DNA of 64,000 nt, from positions 124,001-188,000 of the forward strand of contig CAXXWW010000014.1 in assembly GCA_963665215.2 (NCBI GenBank), read 5' to 3'. A model generated the notes under the pieces. It saw only the letters and a list, made by a program, of their open reading frames with translations. It was not told the DNA's origin and made no database searches. The stretch comes from G963665215 sp963665215. Lineage in GTDB: Bacteria > Chloroflexota > Dehalococcoidia > Lucifugimonadales > CAUZJF01. Each line of letters begins with the position of its first letter. The first letter of the stretch is position 1. The translations under genes were made by a program, and so were the position numbers. This document shows positions 1-7,420 of the stretch, piece after piece.

Positions 1-795
1 GATGAGGTCTTTCTGGATGATGGGAACCTGCGCGAGACGCACCTCGACCCCCATGTCCCCCCGTGCGACCATGATCCCGTCGCTGGCCTCAAGGATGCTC
101 TCGAAGTGGTCCAGCGCCTCAGCCCGCTCGATCTTCGAGATTATGAGCGCGTCAGGCGCGCTCTCTTGCAGCATCTCCCGTACCAATTGCACATCGGCGT
201 CCACCCTCACCATGGACAGGGCCACGAAGTCGGCATCTTGCTGGGCGGCAAACTCCAGGGCCCGCTTCGCCTGCTCGTCGGGGAAATGCTGAGACGAGGT
301 AATGCCCGGTGTAGCGACACCGCGCCTCTCCGTGAGCCTCCCGCCCCGAATGACCTCGCACTCAACGTCCTGGCCGTGTACGGCCGTGACGCGTAGCTCC
401 ATCAGGCCGTCGTCCAGAAGCACGGTGCCGTCGACGGTGGCGTCGCGGTGAATGCCCGGTGGTGTTACGGCCACGACCCGCTGGGTCCCCGTCAGGTCCC
501 GGCTGGTCAGGGTCAGCTTGTCGCCGCGCTTCAGGTTCAATACGCTTGTGCCCATGGGCCCGGTCCGGTATTTGCTCCCCGGAACATCCACCATGATTCC
601 CACCGGGATACCTAGCCGTTGGGACACCAGCCTGACGCGCTCCACCGAGACCGCGTGCTCCTCCAGGGTTCCGTGGGACAGGTTCAGCCTGGCGATGCTC
701 ATGCCGCTTTCCACCAGCTCCCCCACGACCTCGTCAGACGCGGTTGCGGGACCCAGCGTGCAAACTATCTTGGTCTTGGGCCTCGTCGTTGGCAT
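1..795 (-). CDS. pyk: pyruvate kinase (C-terminus beyond window)
   Basis: Catalyses phosphoenolpyruvate + ADP to pyruvate + ATP, the last step of glycolysis, in the cytoplasm. The minus strand reads open from an ATG at 795 to the window edge, giving 265 residues. Visible family motifs are KTKIVCTLGPA near residues 7-17, RLNLSHG at 36-42, a B-domain entry DVPGSKYRTG near 70-80, the catalytic KIE around 221-223, and the signature GIMVARGDMGVE at 240-251. The C-terminal half of the barrel and the C domain lie outside the window. It is transcribed away from the zinc-ribbon gene, so the 796-1066 gap probably holds divergent promoters. Identification is secure; the full length is unknown. Confidence 0.94.
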   Translation of the reverse strand, partial: MPTTRPKTKIVCTLGPATASDEVVGELVESGMSIARLNLSHGTLEEHAVSVERVRLVSQRLGIPVGIMVDVPGSKYRTGPMGTSVLNLKRGDKLTLTSRDLTGTQRVVAVTPPGIHRDATVDGTVLLDDGLMELRVTAVHGQDVECEVIRGGRLTERRGVATPGITSSQHFPDEQAKRALEFAAQQDADFVALSMVRVDADVQLVREMLQESAPDALIISKIERAEALDHFESILEASDGIMVARGDMGVEVRLAQVPIIQKDLI

Positions 796-1066
796 TAGAG
801 GCGCCTCATGGCCTTTGCGAACGGTTAACGTCCCCACACATATCCAATTATGCCGCATCGACAGGCCAATTTCATCCCCATGGCGGCAATTTTTGAACGC
901 GATGGGTACGGTGCCACCAGATGAGATGCAAAAACCGGCGGGACGGCGCTACGGGATGGCCCGACCCCGTCCGCAGCTTATGTGCCGTCGGGGCTGTTCG
1001 GTTACAATGGGGAAGCCGTCCCGGACCTGGGGCGCTCTCCGCATGCCGGCGATGGAGGTGTGCTCG

Positions 1067-1768
1067 ATGTCGTTCGTCAAACAGCTCTATGACCTTCAGC
1101 AGCTTGATTTGAAGCTCTCCGATGCCGAGAAGTCGCTGGCAGAGGTGCGTCTCAGGCTGGAGGACGAGTCGGAGCTCACCTTGGCCAGAGAGCGCGTGGA
1201 CCAGGCCGGTGCCCGACTGAAGGAGTTGACGGCCGGCCGCCGGGCCGCCGAGCAGACGATTGCGCAGCTCGGTGAGAGGCTTCAGAGGGTGGAGTCCCGG
1301 CTCTACAGTGGCGCGGTCACCAACCCGAAGGAGCTCGCCGCCGCTGAGGAAGAGCGTGCCTTCGTACTGCGGCTGCGGCAAGAAGAGGAGGACAAACTGC
1401 TGGAGCTGATGGTCGAGGCCGACGATGTGCAGTCGGAGGAGCGTCAGGCCCAGGAGACGCTGGCACGGCTCGAGGCCGAGAGGCCGGCCGAGGAAGCAGA
1501 GCTGCTTCGGAGGCAGGAGAGTATGACAGGCAAGCTTGCTACTCTGGGCCAGGAGAGAGACCAGATCACCCCGCAGCTCACCCGAGAGGTGCTGTCCCTC
1601 TATGACTCGCTGCGGAAGAGTAAAGGCGGCCGGGCCATCGTCAGTGTGGAGCGGGGCATGTGCCAGGGCTGCCGGATTTCCCTTACGACGTGGGAGCTGC
1701 AGCGGGCCCGGAGCGCCCACGGCATCACCCAGTGCGGAAGCTGCCGGCGTATTCTTTACCTGGTCTGA
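1067..1768 (+). CDS. coiled-coil protein with C4 zinc ribbon (DUF164/CT398 type)
   Basis: A 233-residue protein. Residues about 5-170 are charged, heptad-like helix (long coiled coil). The C-terminus carries a four-cysteine zinc ribbon, C199-x2-C202 and C223-x2-C226. This is the architecture of the DUF164 zinc-ribbon family, whose members have been proposed to bind nucleic acid; no reaction is established. I chose the ATG at 1067 because GGAGGTG lies 7 bases upstream; the longer reading runs into non-coding sequence. The next gene begins 8 bases after this stop, so the two are probably cotranscribed. In other bacteria this family often sits near rnpB, which matches the RNase P RNA 1.8 kb downstream. 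Confidence 0.85.
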   Translation: MSFVKQLYDLQQLDLKLSDAEKSLAEVRLRLEDESELTLARERVDQAGARLKELTAGRRAAEQTIAQLGERLQRVESRLYSGAVTNPKELAAAEEERAFVLRLRQEEEDKLLELMVEADDVQSEERQAQETLARLEAERPAEEAELLRRQESMTGKLATLGQERDQITPQLTREVLSLYDSLRKSKGGRAIVSVERGMCQGCRISLTTWELQRARSAHGITQCGSCRRILYLV

Positions 1769-1776
1769 GGAAGGCC

Positions 1777-3114
1777 TTGCGTGCCATAGGTTACTCTACA
1801 GTCGAGGACGGCGACGAGGGCACCCTCGCCGAGACTGAGCGCGCCTTTCATGAGTACTGCAGGCTGAACCTACACCAGCCTATCAAGGCCTTCATATCCG
1901 TTGAGCAAGATGAGGGTGGTAGGGGCGTAGGGTACCGCCGCATGATGGACTACATGGTCCAGTCCGAGGGTGAGTTCCTGGTCGTGGTGCCGGGCGCCAG
2001 GGTCCTTGGTGCAGACCTTGAGTCCGTCGCCAGGTCTATCGTCGAGCTCGACGGGCTCGGGGCCAAAGTTGCCTGCGTCGATGAAGAGTTTCCCGACCCG
2101 ATGCAGAACGCCTTCCACACCCTCGGCATCAAGGGTGTCTCCCGGACGCGTAGCCGGCGGATCAAGGAGTCGATGCGCGCCCGCGCATTGCAGGGCCAGG
2201 CGCTGGGCAGGCCTCTATTCGGCTACCGTATCGGCCCTGAGGGGCTACTGGCCGCGGTCAAGGGGGAGGCGGCCGTGGTCGAGCTCATCTTCCGCCTATA
2301 CACTAAAGATGGACTCGGCCTGCGGCTCATCGCACAGCACCTCAACGAGCGAGGCATCTCCACGAGGCGTGGCGGCAACTGGAACGTGGTAAGTATCCGG
2401 GACATCCTGAGAAACCCCGCGTACACCGGCACCTACTCACGCTACGGTATGCGACGGCCGAATGTCCACGAAGCAATCATTCCGGCGGAGGTGTTCCGCG
2501 CCGCCCAAGACCTGATGAAATCCCGCCGTCCCTCGGGCAGGGTGGTGAGCTCTGAGCCGTTTCTGCTGTCCGGCAGGGCCTATTGTGCATATTGCGGGAA
2601 CAAGATGATGGGCGTCACCCGACGACAGTCCTGGAGGCGGAAGGATGGCCGCCGGGCCAGGGGCGTCTACCGCTACTATCAGTGCCAGTCGAGGAACAAT
2701 CTGAGCCTCTGCGACTATCACACATGGCGCGCGCCGCTGCTGGAGAGCACCGTTCTGAGCCAGCTCAAGTACGCATTGGCGGCGAATGCGCCGCGGACTC
2801 TCGGCGGCGGCGACGAATCGCCCGGGGGGCAGGCTGGGGCCACGCGAGAAGGAAAGGTCAGAGACGCTGAGCGCCGCTTCCTCGCGGCGATGAAGCGGTA
2901 CGCTGCCGGCTCCCTCGGCGTCGCGGGCCTTGCCGAGTACCTGAACGGTCTGGACGGCGCCCGTCGATCTGCCGCGAGCGTCGAGCGCCCGGCGGACGTC
3001 GAGGCTACCCTGGCCAACTGGGAGTCCATCGAATTTGAGACCCGCCGGGCCTTCCTCGCCGATCACGTGGCCCGCATAGTGGTGGAGGACGACAGCGTAC
3101 AAATCGAGGTCTGA
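1777..3114 (+). CDS. serine-recombinase-like protein lacking catalytic serine
   Basis: A 445-residue protein with large-serine-recombinase architecture: an N-terminal resolvase-like domain (about 1-125), a recombinase domain (about 135-235, including GRPLFGYRIG and the NPAYTGTY motif), a zinc ribbon with C270-x2-C273 and C303-x8-C312, and a C-terminal helical region. Active members begin YxRVS with the nucleophilic serine; here the matching segment is GYSTVE, so both the early arginine and the serine are missing, and the DRLSR-type arginine motif reads ARVLG. The protein should therefore not recombine DNA, though DNA binding may remain. Start is TTG at 1777, preceded by AGGAAGG; it follows the zinc-ribbon gene by 8 bases, indicating an operon. 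Being intact suggests a retained non-recombinase role (inference). Confidence 0.8.
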   Translation: MRAIGYSTVEDGDEGTLAETERAFHEYCRLNLHQPIKAFISVEQDEGGRGVGYRRMMDYMVQSEGEFLVVVPGARVLGADLESVARSIVELDGLGAKVACVDEEFPDPMQNAFHTLGIKGVSRTRSRRIKESMRARALQGQALGRPLFGYRIGPEGLLAAVKGEAAVVELIFRLYTKDGLGLRLIAQHLNERGISTRRGGNWNVVSIRDILRNPAYTGTYSRYGMRRPNVHEAIIPAEVFRAAQDLMKSRRPSGRVVSSEPFLLSGRAYCAYCGNKMMGVTRRQSWRRKDGRRARGVYRYYQCQSRNNLSLCDYHTWRAPLLESTVLSQLKYALAANAPRTLGGGDESPGGQAGATREGKVRDAERRFLAAMKRYAAGSLGVAGLAEYLNGLDGARRSAASVERPADVEATLANWESIEFETRRAFLADHVARIVVEDDSVQIEV

Positions 3115-3259
3115 CGGGGGTCCCTCAGCGGGCATCGCGTTTGGCGCTCCCGGTCCCGCCGGCCTACGTGTTGCGGACCACGGCCGCCGGCGCCGAGCCC
3201 TTCGCGGGACCAGCCCGCCCGCAAACTGTTTGTCGACGCCTGCAAGGCGCCAGGGTCTT

Positions 3260-3477
3260 AGCAGGCTGCTGAAATATGGGGTGTGCAGAGGGGCGAAGCC
3301 CGGGCGCCTGTCCTGAGCCCGCCGAAGGGCCGGAGTCTGAGAGCTTGCCCTGAGCATAGTCGAAGGGGTGTCCCTCAGATCTGATTACTGAACCCTTCCT
3401 GGCCAGGCCTGTCCTGAGTCTATCGAAGGAAAGGGAACCAGGGGGATGGTCGAAACGGTTTCTCCGCAGCCTGTCAG
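3260..3477. repeat. dispersed repeat R, copy 1
   Basis: About 218 bases with imperfect terminal inverted repeats (AGCAGGCTGCTGAAA at the left, matched by the complement of CTCCGCAGCCTGTCAG at the right). The inside carries CCTGAGC...TCGAAGG stem motifs and the stretch CTGATTACTGAACCCTTCC. Related copies are at 31118-31377 and at 50434-50557 (the last interrupted by an IS). It looks like a non-autonomous MITE-like element. The rest of the gap between the recombinase gene and rnpB shows no gene. Confidence 0.6.
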
Positions 3478-3523
3478 TGGCGCGTGGGGGGTACAAGAGG
3501 TGGCGGCGGTGGCACTGTGAGGG

Positions 3524-3529
3524 TACAAT
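3524..3529 (+). promoter_or_regulatory. possible -10 box of rnpB
   Basis: TACAAT lies 10 bases before the first base of the RNase P RNA P1 helix, a fitting distance for a start at the mature 5' end. A good -35 hexamer is not evident, so this is tentative. Confidence 0.35.
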
Positions 3530-3538
3530 TGGTACAGC

Positions 3539-3974
3539 GCAAGGTGGCCGGGCGGCCGCCGTCCCCCTGGTTTCCTCGAGTCGTTCCTCGGAATGGCTCG
3601 CGGCGGCGAGCGGAGAGGGAGGAAAGTCCGAGCTCCTCCGGGTAGGATGCCCGCTAACGGCGGGGCGGGGTGACCCGACGGAAAGTGCCACAGAAACATA
3701 CCGTCCGCCTCTGGCGGATAAGGGTGAAATGGCGAGGTAAGAGCTCACCGCTCCGGTGGTGACATCGGAGGCAGGGCAAACCCCATTCGGAGCAAGGCCT
3801 AGCAGGGGACTAAGGGTACCCGGCCCGTCCCCGGGTTGGCCGCTTGAGCCAGGCGGCAACGTCTGGCCTAGATAGATGGTCGCCGCCCGGCCCCTCATCG
3901 GGACGAAGTCCGCCCATGGCGGATGTAAACCAATGGCGGCCCGGGCCCAGAACTCGGCTTACAGGCCACCTTGC
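3539..3974 (+). ncRNA. rnpB: RNase P RNA, bacterial class A
   Basis: Catalytic RNA that removes the 5' leader from precursor tRNAs. Seen directly: the conserved GAGGAAAGTCC core near 3620, ACAGAAACATACCG near 3691, the GGGTGAAA...GGTAAGAGCTCACCG block near 3720-3753, AAACCCCATTCGGAGCAAGGCC near 3778, GCTTGAGCCAGGC near 3842, CTGGCCTAGATAGATG near 3862 and CGGCTTACAGGCCACC at 3956. The ends are set by a perfect 11-base-pair P1 helix: 3539-3549 pairs with 3964-3974. At 436 nt it is slightly longer than the Escherichia coli RNA. No protein gene overlaps it. Confidence 0.96.
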
Positions 3975-4036
3975 GCTGCCCTCAACCGGCATTACCCAAC
4001 TATGACGAGCAGGTCAGGGCAGGGCGGGGGTTGACC

Positions 4037-4705
4037 CTACTCTCGGGCCAGGCATACGCGGGCCCCGTCGACGCTGGATAGGCTTCGGACCACTCCGGCT
4101 TTCAGCATGGCAACGTCGCCGGAGAAAAGCTCGACCCGGAAGCCGTCGATGGACAGCGCGATGGTCCCGGTCTCCACGAGCCAGTGCTCGTTTGCGGGTA
4201 GCTCAGACTCGGCGACTCCATCACCTGCGCTGAAATTCGCGTGCCGTAGCTCGCTGAACGGGCACCGGGTGCCGGGATTTGCCATCGGCCCACTGTTGTC
4301 CTCGCCGGGTACGACAAAGCCGGGGACCGTGGGGACGGGAGGGCCCTCCACCTCGACCAGGATGTGGTGCACCCGTTTCTGACGGTCCATTCGTGTGACG
4401 AGCGAGACGGTGTCAAACTCGGTGAAACACTGAAACCTGTGCACCGAGCCCATAGGTGTATAGACAGTCGTGTTAGGCGTGATTTCGAAGCTCTGTCCGT
4501 CAATCCACGCCTCGCCATGACCGGTGGCGAACATCCAGATCTCGTCGGCGTCGTGATAGTGTGGCTCAACGCCGGCCCCCCTATTCTGTGCAGGGTGGTA
4601 AATGAAGGAACCGAGGGCTGTCCACCTCGGGGATGCGTCCTGCCCCCAATAGTCATTGTTTGAATCCTTGGAGATGATCCAGTAGTCGGTGTTCTTGATT
4701 CTCAC
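4037..4705 (-). CDS. two-domain cupin protein
   Basis: A 222-residue cupin. The first cupin has HYHDADEIWMF (metal-ligand pattern HxHxxxE) followed by GSVHRF, which supplies the later histidine. A second beta-barrel around residues 150-215 (NEHWLVETG, IDGFRVEL, GDVAML) lacks clear metal ligands. Such proteins are often sugar or small-acid isomerases, dioxygenases or sensors; the substrate cannot be told from sequence. The GTG at 4705 is favoured over an upstream TTG because GGGAGGGAGG lies 5 bases before it. It sits alone, convergent with rnpB and divergent from the alcohol dehydrogenase. Confidence 0.75.
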   Translation of the reverse strand: MRIKNTDYWIISKDSNNDYWGQDASPRWTALGSFIYHPAQNRGAGVEPHYHDADEIWMFATGHGEAWIDGQSFEITPNTTVYTPMGSVHRFQCFTEFDTVSLVTRMDRQKRVHHILVEVEGPPVPTVPGFVVPGEDNSGPMANPGTRCPFSELRHANFSAGDGVAESELPANEHWLVETGTIALSIDGFRVELFSGDVAMLKAGVVRSLSSVDGARVCLARE

Positions 4706-4820
4706 GGAGACCTCCCTCCCGCCCTTGCCTGGCCACGTGGGAATAGACAAGAAGCTAGGTCGTCATCTTCATATGAAATGCCGGCTTCTCAAGGATGAGC
4801 CGTCCGCTCCGATGGCCATT

Positions 4821-4931
4821 GTACGGTCACCCAGGTACGCAGTCAAACACGCAATCGGAGCTTGAATGAACGGTTGACGGTGTTGGTGAGTGCCACTACC
4901 ATGGCTCTGGGCGAGGACTGTTCACTGCTTA
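4821..4931 (+). repeat. dispersed repeat D, copy 1 (in gap 4706-5032)
   Basis: About 110 bases, starting ATTGTACGGTCACCC and ending near CCATGGCTCTGGGCGAGGA, that recur at 37369-37470 and, in part, at 30640-30760 (reverse) and 41385-41465. No open gene is seen in this gap otherwise; the final bases carry the start region of the dehydrogenase at 5033. Confidence 0.55.
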
Positions 4932-5032
4932 TGATCGAGGAGTTATTCGGACCCGGCGACACGCCTGAGACCTCGGTGTACGATAGGAGCTCGCATCGTC
5001 GATAGGTCTAGCTGGGGCAGGGGGTACAGGCC

Positions 5033-6049
5033 ATGAAGGCGGCCGTTTATAAGGGGAAGCAGACGTTAAGCGTGGAGGAGATACCGACGCCGGAGCCGGG
5101 CCCGGGAGAGGTGTTGGTGAAGGTCAAATACTCCGCCATCTGTGGCACAGATGTTCACGCCTTTCTGTACGATATGCCACCGCCGGGGACGGTGATGGGT
5201 CACGAGTTCTCGGGCGCCGTAACGCAGGTTGGGCCAGGGGTCTCGGCTTGGCGAGTAGGCGACAGGGTCGTGAGTGGCGTCGGAGCGCCGCCTCCCGGCA
5301 AGGGGCCCGGTTACCTCACCAATCCACGCTTCAACTACCGCACAATGGGGTTCCCCGCCGGGCAGATACGCGGTTACGCGGAATACGTGCTGATGGAGGA
5401 GTGGCAGCCCACCAGGATACCGGACGGGGTGGATGACAGGGTGGCCGCGCTAACGGAGCCGTGCGGCGTAGCCGTCAGGGCGGTACGACATTCCGAGCTT
5501 CGTTTGGGAGACTCCGTGGCCGTCCTGGGCGCCGGTCCGATCGGCATGTTTACCATTCAGGCGGCCCGGGCTGCCGGCGCCGGGACTGTGTACGTTTCGG
5601 AGCCGGCGCCGGCCAGGAAGCAGGCCGCCCTTGCCCTGGGGGCCGACGCCGTCGTCGATCCGACGGCAGAAGACGTGGTCGCCGGGATGGAGTCGCTCAA
5701 CAGCGGAGAGGGGCCGGACGTGGTCTTCGACTGCGCCGGAGTCGGCCCCACGTTGGACCAGGCGTTTAACATGGTGCGCTGGCGGGGGCAGGTGGTCCTG
5801 GTGGCCGTGCCTTGGGAACCCATGCCCGTTTTGCCGGTCGACTGGATGGCGAGAGAGGTTAAGCTTCTGACAACGTTTGGCGCCATGACCGAGGACCTGC
5901 GGATAGCCCTGGAGCTTCTGCGGTCCGGCAAGGTATCGGTCGAGGCCATGGTGTCGGAGGCGGAGTTCATACCGTTGGAGGACATTCAGCAGGCGTTCGA
6001 GGCGCTGGCGAAACCGTCGACCCAACTGCAGATGGTCGTCAGGTTCTGA
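5033..6049 (+). CDS. zinc-binding alcohol/polyol dehydrogenase (MDR family)
   Basis: A 338-residue medium-chain dehydrogenase, expected to oxidise an alcohol or polyol with NAD(P) in the cytoplasm. The catalytic zinc ligands are visible as C37 (AICGTD) and H57-E58 (GHE), with a later TEPCGVA at about 141-147. The Rossmann fold carries VLGAGPIG near 163-170. The loop that normally holds four structural-zinc cysteines lacks them (PPGKGPGY), placing it with MDR members lacking structural zinc. Length is typical of threonine/sorbitol-dehydrogenase-like members. It is divergent from the cupin and convergent with the Gfo/Idh gene at 6221. Confidence 0.85.
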   Translation: MKAAVYKGKQTLSVEEIPTPEPGPGEVLVKVKYSAICGTDVHAFLYDMPPPGTVMGHEFSGAVTQVGPGVSAWRVGDRVVSGVGAPPPGKGPGYLTNPRFNYRTMGFPAGQIRGYAEYVLMEEWQPTRIPDGVDDRVAALTEPCGVAVRAVRHSELRLGDSVAVLGAGPIGMFTIQAARAAGAGTVYVSEPAPARKQAALALGADAVVDPTAEDVVAGMESLNSGEGPDVVFDCAGVGPTLDQAFNMVRWRGQVVLVAVPWEPMPVLPVDWMAREVKLLTTFGAMTEDLRIALELLRSGKVSVEAMVSEAEFIPLEDIQQAFEALAKPSTQLQMVVRF

Positions 6050-6220
6050 CCGATGCGGAGGGATGGGAGTCGTCCGTTGGCTCTGACCCTGGCCGCGCTC
6101 GTCGGAAATGAAGATGGCGCCTGGTGGAGCATTGGGCGCTATGGCGCGAGGCCCAGGTGCCGGGGCGCTGGCCCATGTACCACGTCAACCCACAGACGGT
6201 CGGCTAGCCGGCTTCAACTC

Positions 6221-7327
6221 TCAGAAGATCATCTGGTCCCTGTGTGCTGGGTCAAACTCGTCGCCGCCGACCCAGCGGGAGGGTACTGGATAAAGCGTTA
6301 GCGACCTGTCCTCCAGGGGCAGCTTGACCGGCACGCTGCCTAACTGCACCGACAACCTCGCAGCGATCGCCACCTCCAATGACTGACGCATGTCGTGCCC
6401 CGATACCCACAGCTTGCTGCCCGTCTCGAGCCTCGCCAACAAGGACCGAGTCGTGCCGCCCACGTGGACGAACTGGCCCCATTCGAATGGAGTGAGGGGC
6501 CTCTCGTCCCTTACCCTGACGCCGTTGGCGTCAAAGCCCTTGTATGCCTCGGGCGGGTTCGCCCATCTCGTGCGGACCATGGAGTCCTGGCTCCAGACGT
6601 CCGTGCCCCGGTGAGGGGGACGACCTTCATCGGGCAAAGGGGACGGCGCCCCGAATACTGTACACTCCAGGCCGTTGGATAGGCGGAATCGGGCGTTGGT
6701 GATGAGACCTTCGTCGCTGTTCCTGGCCACCACCTCTTCAGACCAATAAGGCGCATCCCTGTGCGTGCCCCACGCGACAACCTCCTCGATCTCGGCGTCT
6801 GCCAACAGGCGCAGCACTGAGATATCCTGACAGCCACCGCCTGAGATCTCGGCTCCCCACCCGATTATGCTGGCCCCTATGAGCTCACCGTAATCTCCGG
6901 CACGGAGCCGACGGGCCAAGTCTTGTATCCCAGGCAGCGCCCGCAGCATTGCACCGCCGGCGTAGACAACGCCCCGGGACTCGCACAACTCCACCATCTC
7001 ATCGGCGTCGGACAGCGTCGCCGCGATGGGCTTATCGGTAGACAGAGCCTTCACACCCACCTCCACGCAGGCGAACACCGCCTCCTTGTAATACTTGGTG
7101 GGCGTTACGACCGCCACGATGTCCGGCACCATGTCCTTCAAGAGGGCGTGTACATCCGGGTACAGCGCCTCCACGCCGTATTTCTCGCCCACCGACTTTC
7201 GGCGCTCAGGGTTGCGCTCGGCGATTGCCACGACTTCAGTATCCGGGTACGTGGTGTAGACATTGGCATAGTTTTGTCCCAACAAGCCACACCCAATTAT
7301 GGCCACGCGGTGTTTGACGTCGCTCAT
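6221..7327 (-). CDS. Gfo/Idh/MocA oxidoreductase, module copy A
   Basis: A 368-residue NAD(P)-dependent oxidoreductase. The N-terminal Rossmann fold has GCGLLG at 12-17, acidic residue AER at 36-38 and TDKP at 97-100, which replaces the usual EKP but keeps the lysine. The C-terminal alpha/beta domain has EISGGGCQDIS and RHG-type substrate loops. Start is ATG 7327 with GGAGG just upstream. It is divergent from the unknown protein at 7421 across a 93-base gap. The gene at 23805 is a close paralogue (start MSDVKHRVAI in both, over half the residues identical by eye) and a C-terminal scrap occurs at 57262. Substrate is unknown; sugar, inositol or uronate derivatives are typical. Confidence 0.85.
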   Translation of the reverse strand: MSDVKHRVAIIGCGLLGQNYANVYTTYPDTEVVAIAERNPERRKSVGEKYGVEALYPDVHALLKDMVPDIVAVVTPTKYYKEAVFACVEVGVKALSTDKPIAATLSDADEMVELCESRGVVYAGGAMLRALPGIQDLARRLRAGDYGELIGASIIGWGAEISGGGCQDISVLRLLADAEIEEVVAWGTHRDAPYWSEEVVARNSDEGLITNARFRLSNGLECTVFGAPSPLPDEGRPPHRGTDVWSQDSMVRTRWANPPEAYKGFDANGVRVRDERPLTPFEWGQFVHVGGTTRSLLARLETGSKLWVSGHDMRQSLEVAIAARLSVQLGSVPVKLPLEDRSLTLYPVPSRWVGGDEFDPAHRDQMIF

Positions 7328-7360
7328 GCTTGGACCTCCACTCTTTGATTTCAAACGAGA

Positions 7361-7390
7361 GTCTACCATAAGGGTATACTGACCGCGAAA
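7361..7390 (+). promoter_or_regulatory. conserved module promoter, copy A
   Basis: The gap between the divergent genes contains CTACCATAAGGGTATACTGA followed by CCGCGAAA. TATACT (7375-7380) fits a -10 box for the plus-strand gene 40 bases downstream. The same block recurs before the partner genes at 24986-25010 and 57491-57515, so it is a shared promoter or operator of the triplicated module. Confidence 0.55.
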
Positions 7391-7420
7391 TAGTATTCCC
7401 GGCTCCAAGGAGGACCTGCC

